Positions 24,501 through 37,640 of a stretch of 64,000 nucleotides of DNA are shown in pieces (within the stretch, counting starts at the first letter, position 1; every line of letters begins with the position of its first letter). Below the pieces are notes generated by a model. That model was not told the origin of the DNA, ran no database searches, and was given only the letters and a program-made list of their open reading frames with translations. The DNA comes from Calliopsis andreniformis (taxonomy: Eukaryota > Arthropoda > Insecta > Hymenoptera > Andrenidae). A program made the translations under genes and the position numbers. The DNA lies in the NCBI RefSeq assembly GCF_051401765.1, contig NW_027480506.1, forward strand, positions 1,612,001 to 1,676,000, in the 5' to 3' direction.

Positions 24501-27500
24501 TTGAGGTTCGAGGACTGAGGATTGAGGGTTGGGGATTGAGAATTGAGGATTGAGGATTGAGGATTGAAGATTGAGGATTGGGTATTGAGGATTGAAGAAT
24601 GAGGTTTGAGGATTGAGGATTGAGGATTGAGGATTGAGGATTGAAGATTGAGGATTGAGGATTGAGTGTTGTGGATTGAGGACGAGGACTGAGGGCTGAG
24701 TATTGATGTTTGAGGTCTGAGGATTGAGGATTGAGGATTGAGAATTGAGGATTGAGGACTGAGGATTGAAGATTGAGGATTGGGTATTGAGGATTGAACA
24801 CTGAGGATTGAGGTTTGAGGATTGAGGATTGACGATTGAGGATTGAGGATTGAGGATTGAGGGTTGAGGATTGAGGATTGAGGATTGAGGATTGAAGAAT
24901 GAGGATTGAGGATTGAGGATTGAGGATTGAGGATTGAAGATTGAGGATTGAGGATTGAGTGTTGTGGATTGAGGACGAGGACTGAGGGCTGAGTATTGAT
25001 GTTTGAGGTCTGAGGATTGAGGATTGAGGATTGATGATTGAGGATTGAGGATTGAGGATTGAGGATTGAGGATTGAGGATTGAGGATTGAAGATTGAGTA
25101 TTCAGGATTGATGATTGAGGATTGAGGATTGAGGATTGAGGATTGAGTATTGAGGATTGAAGATTGAGGATTGGGGACTGAGTGTTGAAGATTGAGGATT
25201 GAGGATTGAGTATTGAGGATTGAGGATTCAGGATTGAAGATTCAGTATTGAGGATTGAAGATTGAGGATTGAGGATTGAGTATTGAGCATTGAGGACTGA
25301 GTGTTGAGGGTTGAGTGATGAGAATTGATGATTGTGGATAGAAGTTTGAAGATTGCAGATTGAGTATTGAGTATTGAAAACTGTGAATTGAGGATATTCT
25401 ATTGAGGATTGAGGATTGACAACTGATTGTTGATGACTGAGGGATGAAGATTGAGGATTCAGGAATGCGGATTCAGAATTGAGGTTCGAGGACTGGGGAT
25501 TGAGGATTGAGGATTGAGAATTGAGGTTTGAGGATTGAGGATTGAGGATTGAAGATTGGGTATTCAGGATTGAGGATTGAGGATTGAGGATTGAGGGTTG
25601 ATGGTTGAGGATTGAGAATTGAGGATTGAGGATTGAAGATTGAGCATTGAGGATTGAAGTTTGAGGATTGAGGATTGAGGATTGAGGATTGAGGGTTGAA
25701 GATTGAGGATGAGGGCTGAGGGTTGAGGATTGAGGTTTGAGGACTGAGGACTGAGGGTTGAGGATTGAGAATTGAGGATTGAGGATTGACGATTGAAGAT
25801 TGAGGATTGGGTATTGAGGATTGAAGAATGAGGATTGAGGATTGAGGATTGAGGATTGAGGATTGAAGATTGAGTATTGAGGATTGAAGAATGAGGATTG
25901 GGGATTGAGGATTGAGGAGTGAGGATTGAAGATTGAGGATGAGGTCTGAGGGTTGAGGATTGAGGTTTGAGGACTGAGGGCTGAGGATTGAGGATTGAGA
26001 ATTGAGGATTGAGGATTGAGCATTGAGGATTGTGAATGAGCGCTCAGGGTTGAGGATTGAGGTTTGAGTATAGAATCCTGAGAATTAAGGATATTCTATT
26101 GAGTATTGAGAATTGAGGATTGATGGTTGAGTATTGAGGATTGAGGATTGGGGATTGAGGATTGAGAATTGAGGATTGAGGATTGAGGATTGAGGATCGT
26201 GAATGAGGGCTCAGGGCTGAGGATTGAGGTTTGAGTATAGAATCCTGAGAATTCAGGATATTCTATTGAGTATTGAGAATTGAGGATTGATGGTTGAGTA
26301 TTGAGGATTGAGGATTGAGGATTGAGGATTGAGTATTGAAGATTGAGGATTGATGGTTGAGGATTGAGGTTTGAGGATTGAGGATTGAGGATTGAGGATT
26401 GAAGATTGAGTATTCAGGATTGAGGTTTGAGGATTGAGGATTGAGTATTGAGGATTGAGTATTGAGGATTGAAGATTGAGGATTGGGGATTGAGGATTGA
26501 GGATTGAGGATTGAAGATTGAGTATGAGGTCTGAGGGTTGAGGATTGAGGTTTGAGGACTGAGGGCTGAGGATTGAGGATTGAGAATTGAGGATTGAGGA
26601 TTGAGGATTGAGGATTGTGAATGAGGGCTCAGGGTTGAGGATTGAGGTTTGAGTATAGAATCCTGAGAATTCAGGATATTCTATTGAGTATTGAGAATTG
26701 AGGATTCATGTTTGAGCATTGAGGATTGAGGACTGAGGATTGAGGATTGAGTATTGAAGATTGAGGATTGATGATTGAGGATTGAGGATTGAAGATTGAG
26801 GATTGAGGATTGAGGATTGAAGATAGAGTATTCAGGATTGAGGGTTGAGGATTGAGGATTGAGGATTGAGGATTGAGTATTGAGGATTGAAGATTGAGGA
26901 TTGGGGACTGAGGATTGAAGATTGAGGATTGAGGATTGAGTATTGAGGATTGAGAATTGCGGATTGAAGATTCAGTATTGAGGATTGAAGATTGAGAATT
27001 GAGGATTGAGGATTGAGCATTGAGGACTGAGTGTTGAGGTTTGAGTGATGAGAATTGGTGATTGTGGATAGTGGTTTGAAGATTGCAGATTGAGTATTGA
27101 GTATTGAAAACTGCGAACTGAGGATATTCTATTGGGGATTGAGGATTGACAACTGATTGTTGATGACTGAGGGCTGAAGATTTAGGATTCAGGAATGCGG
27201 ATTCAGAATTGAGGTTCGAGGACTGAGGATTGAGGATTGAGGATTGAGAATTGAGGATTGAGGATTGAGGATTGAAGATTGAGGATTGGGTATTGAGGAT
27301 TGAAGAATCAGGATTGAGGATTGAGGATTGAGGATTGAGGATTGAAGATTGAGGATTGAGGATTGAGTGTTGTGGATTGAGGACGAGGACTGAGGGCTGA
27401 GTATTGATGTTTGAGGTCTGAGGATTGAGGATTGAGGATTGAGAATTGAGGATTGAGGATTGAGGATTGAAGATTGAGGATTGGGTATTGAGGATTGAAG

Positions 27501-30500
27501 AATGAGGATTGAGTATTGAGGATTGAGGATTGAGGATTGAAGAAAGAGTATTGAGGATTGAAGATTGAGGATTGGGGATTGAGGATTGAGGATTGAGGAT
27601 TGAAGATTGAGTATGTGGGCTGAGGGTTGAGGATTGAGGTTTGAGGACTGAGGGCTGAGGATTGAGGATTGAGAATTGAGGATTGAGGATTGAGGATTGA
27701 GGATTGTGAATGAGGGCTCAGGGTTGAGGATTGAGGTTTGAGTATAGAATCCTGAGAATTCAGGATATTCTATTGAGTATTGAGAATTGAGGATTGATGT
27801 TTGAGCATTGAGGATTGAGGACTGAGGATTGAGGATTGAGTATTGAAGATTGAGGATTGATGATTGAGGATTGAGGATTGAAGATTGAGGATTGAGGATT
27901 GAGGATTGAAGATAGAGTATTCAGGATTGAGGGTTGAGGATTGAGGATTGAGGATTGAGGATTGAGTATTGAGGATTGAAGATTGAGGATTGGGGACTGA
28001 GGATTGAAGATTGAGGATTGAGGATTGAGTATTGAGGATTGAGGATTGCGGATTGAAGATTCAGTATTGAGGATTGAAGATTGAGAATTGAGGATTGAGG
28101 ATTGAGCATTGAGGACTGAGTGTTGAGGTTTGAGTGATGAGAATTGGTGATTGTGGATAGTGGTTTGAAGATTGCAGATTGAGTATTGAGTATTGAAAAC
28201 TGCGAACTGAGGATATTCTATTGGGGATTGAGGATTGACAACTGATTGTTGATGACTGAGGGCTGAAGATTTAGGATTCAGGAATGCGGATTCAGAATTG
28301 AGGTTCGAGGACTGAGGATTGAGGATTGAGGATTGAGAATTGAGGATTGAGGATTGAGGATTGAAGATTGAGGATTGGGTATTGAGGATTGAAGAATCAG
28401 GATTGAGGATTGAGGATTGAGGATTGAGGATTGAAGATTGAGGATTGAGGATTGAGTGTTGTGGATTGAGGACGAGGACTGAGGGCTGAGTATTGATGTT
28501 TGAGGTCTGAGGATTGAGGATTGAGGATTGAGAATTGAGGATTGAGGATTGAGGATTGAAGATTGAGGATTGGGTATTGAGGATTGAAGAATGAGGATTG
28601 AGTATTGAGGATTGAGGATTGAGGATTGAAGAAAGAGTATTGAGGATTGAAGATTGAGGATTGGGGATTGAGGATTGAGGATTGAGGATTGAAGATTGAG
28701 TATGTGGGCTGAGGGTTGAGGATTGAGGTTTGAGGACTGAGGGCTGAGGATTGAGGATTGAGAATTGAGGATTGAGGATTGAGGATTGAGGATTGTGAAT
28801 GAGGGCTCAGGGCTGAGGATTGAGGTTTGAGTATAGAACCCTGAGAATTCAGGATATTCTATTGAGTATTGAGAACTGAGGATTGATGGTTGAGTATTGA
28901 GGATTGAGGATTGGGGATTGAGGATTGAGTGTTGAAGATTGAGGATAGATGATTGAGGATTGAGGATTGAGGATTGAGGATTGAGGATTGAGGATTGAAG
29001 ATTGAGTATTCAGGATTGGGGGTTGAGGATTGAGGATTGAGGATTGAAGATTGAGTATTGAGGATTGAAGATTGAGGATTGGGGACTGAGGATTGAAGAT
29101 TGTGGATTGAGGATTCAGTATTGAGGATTGAGGATTGTGGATTGAAGATTCAGTATTGAGGATTGAAGATTGAGAATTTAGGATTGAGGATTGAGCATTG
29201 AGGACTGAGTGTTGAGGGTTGAGTGATGAGAATTGATGATTGTGGATAGAGGTTTGAAGATTGCAGATTGAGTATTGAGTATTGAAAACTGTGAATTGAG
29301 GATATTCTATTGAGGATTTAGGATTGACAACTGATTGTTGATGACTGAGAGCTGAAGATTGAGGATTCAGGAATGAGGATTCAGAATTGAGTATTCAGAA
29401 TTGAGGTTTGAGGACCGAGGATTGAGGGTTGAGGATTGAGTATTGAAGATTGAAGATTGAGGATTGAGGATTGAGGATTGAAGATTGAGGATTGGGTATT
29501 GAGGATTGATGAATGAGCATTGAGGCTTGATGATTTAGGATTGAGGATTGAGGATTGAGGATTGAAGATTGAGGATTGGGTATTGAGGATTGAAGAATGA
29601 GGATTGAGGATTGAGGATTGAGGATTGAGGATCGAAGATTGTGTATTGAGGATTGAAGATTGACGATTGAGGATTGAGGATTGAGGATTGACGATTGAAC
29701 ATTGAGGACTGAGTGTTGAGGGTTGAGTAATGGGAATTGTTGTTTGTGGACAGAGGTTTGAAGATTGCAGATTGAGCATAGAGTATTGAAAACTATGAAT
29801 TGAGGATATTCTATGGTGGATTGAGGATTGACAACTGATTGTTGATGACTGAGGTCTGAAGATTGAGGATTCAGGATTGAGGATTCAGCGTTGAGGTTTG
29901 AGGACAGAGGATTGAGGATTGAGGATTGAGGAATGAGGATTGAAGATTGAGGAATGTGGATTGAAGGTTGAGGATTGTGGATTGAGGATTGAGAATTGAG
30001 GATTGAATATTGAGGATTGGGGACTGAGTGTTGAGGGTTGAGTGATGAGAATTGATGTTTGTGGATAGAGATTTGAAGATTGCAGATTGAGTATTGAGTA
30101 ATGAAAACTGTGAATTGATGATATTCTATTGAAGATTGAGGATTGACAACTACTTGTTGAGGAGTGATGGCTGATGATTGAGGATTCAGGATTGAGGATT
30201 AAGGATTGAGGTTTGAGGACTGAGGATTGAGGATTGAGAATTGAGGATTGAGGATTGAGGATTGAAGTTTGAGGATTGAGGATTGAGGGTTGTGGATTGA
30301 GGACGAGGACTCAGGGACGAGTATTGACGTTTGAGTTCTGAGGACTGAGGATTGAGGATTGAGAATTGAGGATTGAGGATTGAGGATTGGGTATTGAGGA
30401 TTGAAGAATGAGGATTGAGGATTGAGGATTGAGGATTGAGGATTGAAGATTGAGTATTGAGGATTGAAGATTGAGGATTGAGGATTGAGGATTGAGGATT

Positions 30501-31048
30501 GAGGATTGAGGACTGAGGATTGAGGATTGATGACTGAGGATTGAGGATTGAGGATTGAGGATTAGGGATTGAAGATTGAATATTGGGTATTGAGGATTGA
30601 AGAATGAGGATTGAGGATTGAGGATTGAGGATTGAGGATTGAAGATAGAGTATTGAGGATTGAGAATTGAGGATTGAGTATTGAAGATTGAGTATTGAGG
30701 ATTGAAGGTTGAGGATTGATGATTGAGGATTGAAGATTGAGGACTGAGTGTTGTGGGTTGAGTGATGAGAATTGATGTTTGTGGATAGAGGTTTGAAGAT
30801 TGAGGATTGGGTATTGAGGAATGAAGCATGAGGATTGAGAATTGAGGATTGAGCATTGAGGATTGAAGATTGAGCATTGGGGATTGAAGATTGACGATTG
30901 AGGATTGAGAATTGAGGATTGAGGATTGAGGATTGAGGATTGAGCATTGGAGATTGAGTATTGAGGATTGAAGGTTGAGGATTGTGGATTGTGGGTTGAG
31001 GATTGAGGATTGAATATTGAGGATTGTGGACTGAGTGTTGAGGGTTGA
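18492..31048 (+). repeat. 12,557-bp higher-order unit, copy 2
   Basis: This is the tandem partner of the preceding unit, with the same order of modules and the same nested duplications shifted by 12,557 bp. Identity extends to 31076; base 31077 (G) is the first mismatch with the copy 1 equivalent at 18520 (T). After that the sequence continues as ordinary array. Either this is a very recent duplication or the assembly has doubled one unit; the few scattered differences favour a real duplication with slight divergence. Confidence 0.93.
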
Positions 31049-31424
31049 GTGATGAGAATTGATGTTTGTGGATAGAGATTTGAAGATTGCAGATTGAGTA
31101 TTGAGTAATGAAACCTGTGAAACGATGATATTCTATTGAGGATTGAGGATTGACAACTGATTGTAGAGGACTGAGGGCTGAAGATTGAGGATTCAGGATT
31201 GAGGATTCAGCATTGAGGTTTGAGGACTGAGGATTGAGGATTGAGGATTGAGGAATGAGGATTGAAGATTGAGGAATGTGGATTGAGGGTTGTGGATTGA
31301 GGACGAGGACTGAGGTTTGAGTATTGATGTTTGAGGTCTGAGGATAGAGGATTGAGGATTGAGAATTGAGGATTGAGGATTCAGGATTGAAGATTGAGGA
31401 TTGCGTATTGATTATCGAAGAATG
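31049..31424 (+). repeat. Array just right of the 12,557-bp duplication
   Basis: Plain heptad array holding one A module (ATATTCT heptad near 31126, with ACCTGTG and AACGATG heptads not seen elsewhere in this form) and one C module (31303). It is the right-hand parent of the duplication junction. Nothing else was seen in it. Confidence 0.7.
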
Positions 31425-34395
31425 AGGATTGAGGATTGCGGATTGAGGATTGAGGACTGAGGATTGAGGATTGAAGATTGAGTATTGAGGATTGAAGACT
31501 GACCATTGAGGATTGAGGATTGAGGATTGAGGATTGAGGATTGAAGATTGAGTTTTGAGGATTGAAAATTGAGGACTGAGTGTTGAGGGTTGAGTGATGA
31601 GAATTGATGTTTGTGTATAGAGATTTGAAGATTGCAGATTGAGTATTGAGCAATGAAAACTGTGAATTGATGATATTCTATTGAGGATTGAGGATTGGCA
31701 ACTGATTGTTGAGGAGTGAGGGCTGAAAATTGATGATTCAGGATTGAGGATTAAGGATTGAGGTTTGAGGACTGAGGATTGAGGATTGAGGATTGAGGAT
31801 TGAGGATTGAGGATTGAAGATTGAGGATTGAGGATTGAGGGTTGTGGATTGAGGACGAGGACTCAGGGTTGAGTATTGATGTTTGAGTTCTGAGGATTGA
31901 GGATTGAGGATTGATGGTTGAAGATTGAGTATTGAGTATTGAAGGTTGAGGATTGAGGATTGAGTGTTGAAGATTGAGGATTGAGGACTGAGGATTGAGG
32001 ATTGATGATTGAGGATTGAGGATTGAGGATTGAGGATTAGGGATTGAAGATTGAATATTGGGTATTGAGGATTGAAGAATGAGGATTGAGGATTGAGGAT
32101 TGAGGATTGAGGATTGAAGACTGAGTATTGAGGATTGAGAATTGAGGATTGAGTATTGAAGATTGAGTATTGAGGATTGAAGATTGAGGATTGATGATTG
32201 AGGATTGAAGCTTGAGGACTGAGTGTTGAGGGTTGAGTGATGAGAATTGATGTTTGTGGATAGAGGTTTGAAGATTGAGGATTGGGTACTGAGGATTGAA
32301 GAATGAGGATTGAGAATTGAGGATTGAGTATTGAGGATTGAAGATTGAGCATTGAGGAATGAAGATTGACGATTGAGGATTGAGAATTGAGGATTGAGGA
32401 TTGAGGATTGAGGATTGAGGAATGAGGATTGAAGATTGAGGAATGTGGATTGAGGGTTGTGGATTGAGGACGAGGACTGAGGTTTGAGTATTGATGTTTG
32501 AGGTCTGAGGATAGAGGATTGAGGATTGAGAATTGAGGATTGAGGAATCAGGATTGAAGATTGAGGATTGGGTATTGATTATTGAAGAATGAGGATTGAG
32601 GATTGGGGATTGAGGATTGGCGATTGAATATTGAGTACTGAGGATTGAGAATTGAGGATTGAGTATTGAGGATTGAGTATTGAGGATTGAATATTGAGGA
32701 TGGAGGAATGAGGATTGAAGATTGAGGACTGAGTGTTGATGGTTGAGTGACGAGAACTGATGTTTGTGGATTGAGATTTGAAGATTGAAGAATTGGGATT
32801 GAGTATTGAAATCTGTGAATTGAGGATATTCTATTGAGGATTAAGGATTGACAATTGACTTTTGAGGACCGAGAGCTGAAGAATGAGGATTCAGGATCGA
32901 GGATTCGGGATTGAGGTTTGAGGAATGAGGATTGAGGGTTGAGGATTGAGGATTGAGGATTGAGGATTGAAAATTGAGTATTGAGGATTGTCGATTGAGG
33001 ATTGAGGATTGAGGATTGAGGATTGAGTATTGAGGATAGAAGATTGAGGACTGGGGACTGAGGATTGAAGATTGAGGATTGAGGATTGAGGATTGAGGAT
33101 TGAGGATTGAGGATTGAAGGTTCAGTATTGCGGATTGAAGATTGAGAATTAAGGATTGAGGATTGAACATTGAGGACTGAGTGTTGAGGGTTGAGTGATC
33201 AGAATTGATGTTTGTGGATAGAGGTTTGAAGATTGCAGATTGAGTATAGAGTATTGAAAACTGTGAATTGAGGATATTCTATTGAGGATTGAGGATTGAC
33301 CACTGATTGTTGAGGACTGAGGGCTGTAGATTGAGGATGCAGGATTGAGGATTCAGAATTGAGGTTTGAGGACTTAGGATTGCGGATTGAAGATTGAGTA
33401 TTGAGGATAGAATATTGAGGATTGAGGATTGAGGATTGAGTATTGAGGATGACGACTGAGGTTTGAGGATTGAGGTTTGAGGACTGAGGACTGAGGATTG
33501 AGGGTTCAGAATTGGGGATTGAGGATTGAGGATTGAAGATTGAGGATTGGGTATTGAGGATTGAAGGAAGAGGATTGAGGATTGAGGATTGAGGATTGAG
33601 GATTGAGGATTGAGGATTGAGGATTGAGGATTGGGGATTAAAGAATGAGGATTGAGGATTGAGGATTGAGGATTGAGGATTGAGTATTGAAGATTGAATA
33701 CTGATGATTGAAAATTGAGGATTGAGGGTTGAGGATTGTGGATTGAGGACGAGGTCTGAGGGTTGAATATTGACGTTTGAGATGTGAGGATTGAGGATTG
33801 AGGATTGAGAATTCAGGATCGAGGATTGAGGATTGAAGATTGAGGATTGGATATTGAATATTGAAGAGTGAGGATTGAGGATTGAGGATTGACGATTGAA
33901 TATTGCAGATTGAGTGTTGAGGATTGAAGGTTGAGGATTGGGGATTGAGGATTCAGAATTGAGGATTGAGGATTGAAGATTGATGATTTGGGATTGAGGA
34001 TTGACGTTTGAGGATTGAGTATTGAGGATTGAGAATTGAGGATTGATTATTGAAGATTGAGTATTGAGGATTGAAGATTGAGGATTGAGGATTGAGGATT
34101 GAGGATTGAGGGTGAGGGCTGAGGGTTGAGGATTGATGTTTCAGGACTGAGGACTGAGGATTGAGGATTGAGAATTGAGGATTTAGGATTGAGAATTGAA
34201 GATTGAGGATTGGGTATTGAGGATTGAAGAATGAGGATTGAGGATTGAGGGTTGAGGATTTAGGATTGAAGATTGAGGATTGAGGATTGAGGATTGAGGA
34301 GTGAATATTGAGTGTTGAGGATTGATGATAGAGGATTGAGGATTGAGGGTTGAGGATTGAGGACGAGGACTGACGGTTGAGGATTGAGGTTTGAG
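31425..34395 (+). repeat. About 2.97-kb block, first copy (repeated at 41.5 kb)
   Basis: This block recurs at 41502-44479. The offset moves between 10,070, 10,077 and 10,084 bp along its length, in steps of 7, so the copies differ by whole-heptad gains and losses. Its right two-thirds also recur at 45.5-47.5 kb (offset 13,118 bp at 33170 and 34131). It contains A modules at 31673, 32827 and 33286 and C modules at 31856, 32469, 33746 and 34363, but no B module. Unusual units include ATTGACC at 33295 and GCTGTAG at 33322. Confidence 0.82.
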
Positions 34396-35859
34396 GATTG
34401 AGGATTGAGGCTTGAGGATTGAGGATTGAGGACTGAAGATTCAGTATTGAGGATTGAAGATTGAGAATTGAGGATTGAGGATTGAACATTGAGGACTGAG
34501 TGTTGAGGGTTGAGTGATGAGAATTGATGTTTGTGGATAGAGATTTGAAGATTGCAGATTGAGTATTGAGTATTGAAAACTGCGAATTGAGGATATTCTA
34601 TTGAGGATTGAGGATTGACTGCGGACTGTTGAGGACAGAGGGCTGAAGATTGAGGATACAGGATTGAGGATTCAGAATTGAGGTTTGAGGACTGAGGATT
34701 GAGGATTGAAGATTGAGTATTGAGGATTGAAGAATGACGATTGAGGATTGAGAATTGTGGATTCAGGATTGAGGATTGAGCATTGAAGACTGAGTATTGA
34801 GGATTGAAGGTTGAGGATTGTGGATTGAGGATTGAGAATTGAGGATTGAATATTGAGGATTGGGGACTGAGTGTTGAGGGTTGAGTGATGAGAATTGATG
34901 TTTGTGGATAGAGATTTGAAGATTGCAGATTGAGTATTGAGTAATGAAAACTGTGAATTGATGATATTCTCTTGAGGATTGAGGATTGACAACTGATTGT
35001 TGAGGAGTGAGGGCTGAAGACTGAGGATTCAGGATTGAGGATTCAGAATTGAGGTTTGAGGACTGAGGATTGAGGATTGAAGATTGAGTATTGAGGATTG
35101 AAGATTGAGGATTGAGGATTGAGAATTGAGTATTGGGGATGAGGGCTGATGGTTGAGGATTGACGTTAGAGGACTGAGGACTGAGGGTTGAGGATTGAGA
35201 ATTGAGGATTGAGGATTGAGGATTGAAGATTGAGGATTGGGTATTGAGGATTGAAGAATGAGGATTGAGGATTGAGGATTGAGGATTGAGGATTGAGGAT
35301 TGAGGATTGAGGATTGAGGACTGAAGATTGAGTATTGAGGATTGAAGATTGATGATTGGGGATTGAGGATTGAGGATTGAGGATTGAAGATTGAGGATTG
35401 AAGATTGAGTATTGAGGATTGAAGATTGAGGATTGAGGATTGAAGACTGAGGATTGGGTATTGAGGATTGAAGAATGAGGATTGAGGATTGAGGATTGAG
35501 GATTGAGGATTGAAGATTGAGTATTGAGAATTGAAGGTTGACGGTTGAGTATTGAGGATTGGGGATTGAGGATTGAGGATTGAGGATAGAGGATTGAAGA
35601 TTGAGTATTGAGGATTGAAGATTGAGGATTGAGAGTTGAGGATTGAGGATTGAGGATTGAGGATTGAGCATTGGAGATTGAGTATTGAGGATTGAAGGTT
35701 GAGGATTGTGGATTGTGGGTTGAGGATTGAGGATTGAATATTGAGGATTGTGGACTGAGTGTTGAGGGTTGAGTGATGAGAATTGATGTTTGTGGATAGA
35801 GATTTGAAGATTGCAGATTGAGTATTGAGTAATGAAAGCTGTGAATTGATGACATTCTA
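34396..35859 (+). repeat. Diverged early relative of the 3,189-bp unit
   Basis: From about 34560 this resembles 48.4-50.0 kb (offset 13,839 bp at 34801). It has the A-module doublet at 34593/34967, whose first member carries the heptads ACTGCGG and GATACAGG-type units. It also has a long stretch rich in ATTGAAG and a later A module at 35853 with ACATTCT in place of ATATTCT. It is a lone copy here, while three tandem copies of the related unit lie further right. Confidence 0.75.
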
Positions 35860-36846
35860 TTGAGGATTGAGGATTGAGGATTGAGGATTGAAGATTGAGG
35901 ATTGAGGATTGAGTGTTGTGGATTGAGGACGAGGACTGAGGGCTGAGTATTGATGTTTGAGGTCTGAGGGTTGAGGATTGAGGATTGAGAATTGAGGATT
36001 GAGGATTGAGGATTGAAGATTGAGGATTGGGTATTGAGGATTGAACAATGAGGATTGAGGTTTGAGGATTGAGGATTGAAGATTGAGGATTGAGGATTGA
36101 GAATTGAGGGTTGAGTATTGAGGATTGAGGATTGAGGATTGAAGAATGAGGATTGAGGATTGAGGATTGAGGATTGAGGATTGAAGATTGAGGATTGAGG
36201 ATTGAGTGTTGTGGATTGAGGACGAGGACTGAGGGCTGAGTATTGATGTTTGAGGTCTGAGGATTAAGGATTGAGGACTGATGATTGAGGATTGAGGATT
36301 GAGGATTGAGGATTGAGGATTGAGGATTGAAGATTGAGTATTCAGGATTGAGGATTGAGGATTGAGGATTGAGGATTGAGGATTGAGTATTGAAGATTGA
36401 AGATTGAGGATTGGGGACTGAGTGTTGAAGATTGAGGATTGAGGATTGAGTATTGAGGATTGAGGATTCAGGATTGAAGATTCAGTATTGAGGATTGAAG
36501 ATAGAGGATTGAGGATTGAGTATTGAGCATTGAGGACTGAGTGTTGATGGTTGCGTGATGAGAATTGATGATTGTGGATAGAAGTTTGAAGATTGCAGAT
36601 TGAGTATTGAGTATTGAAAACTGTGAATTGAGGATATTCTATTGAGGATTGAGGATTGACAACTGATTGTTGATGACTGAGGGATGAAGATTGAGGATTC
36701 AGGAATGCGGATTCAGAATTGAGGTTCGAGGACTGGGGATTGAGGATTGAGGATTGAGAATTGAGGTTTGAGGATTGAGGATTGAGGATTGAAGATTGGG
36801 TATTCAGGATTGAGGATTGAGGATTGAGGATTGAGGATTGAGTGTT

Positions 36847-37243
36847 GAGGATTGAGAATTGAGGATTGAGGATTGAAGATTGAGCATTGAGGATTGAAGT
36901 TTGAGGATTGAGGATTGAGGATTGAGGATTGAGGATTGAAGATTGAGGATGAGGGCTGAGGGTTGAGGATTGAGGTTTGAGGACTGAGGACTGAGGGTTG
37001 AGGATTGAGAATTGAGGATTGAGGATTGACGATTGAAGATTGAGGATTGGGTATTGAGGATTGAAGAATGAGGATTGAGGATTGAGGATTGAGGATTGAG
37101 GATTGAAGATTGAGTATTGAGGATTGAAGAAAGAGTATTGAGGATTGAAGATTGAGGATTGGGGATTGAGGATTGAGGATTGAGGATTGAAGATTGAGGA
37201 TGTGGGCTGAAGGTTGAGGATTGAGGTTTGAGGACTGAGGGTT
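36847..37243 (+). repeat. 397-bp tandem duplication, copy 1
   Basis: This short tandem duplication is placed by the AGCATTG unit at 36883 versus 37280 and by TGTGGGCTGA at 37201 versus 37598. It contains two 6-bp units (ATGAGG near 36948 and ATGTGG near 37199), which agrees with its length being 2 short of a multiple of 7. Confidence 0.83.
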
Positions 37244-37640
37244 GAGGATTGAGAATTGAGGATTGAGGATTGAAGATTGAGCATTGAGGATTGAAGTTTG
37301 AGGATTGAGGATTGAGGATTGAGGATTGAGGATTGAAGATTGAGGATGAGGGCTGAGGGTTGAGGATTGAGGTTTGAAGACTGAGGACTGAGGGTTGAGG
37401 ATTGAGAATTGAGGATTGAGGATTGACGATTGAAGATTGAGGATTGGGTATTGAGGATTGAAGAATGAGGATTGAGGATTGAGGATTGAGGATTGAGGAT
37501 TGAAGATTGAGTATTGAGGATTGAAGAAAGAGTATTGAGGATTGAAGATTGAGGATTGGGGATTGAGGATTGAGGATTGAGGATTGAAGATTGAGGATGT
37601 GGGCTGAAGGTTGAGGATTGAGGTTTGAGGACTGAGGGCT
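37244..37640 (+). repeat. 397-bp tandem duplication, copy 2
   Basis: This is the partner of the preceding unit. Visible differences include GAAGACTG for GAGGACTG near 37377 and GGGCTGAGG for GGGTTGAGG near its right end, where matching stops. Confidence 0.8.

Noticed and set aside
31673..34600. A gene-like region suggested by more varied heptads and lower regularity at 31.6-34.6 kb.
   Set aside because: Every base still parses as the heptad series. The region is duplicated at 41.5 and 45.5 kb with whole-heptad indels that would break any reading frame.
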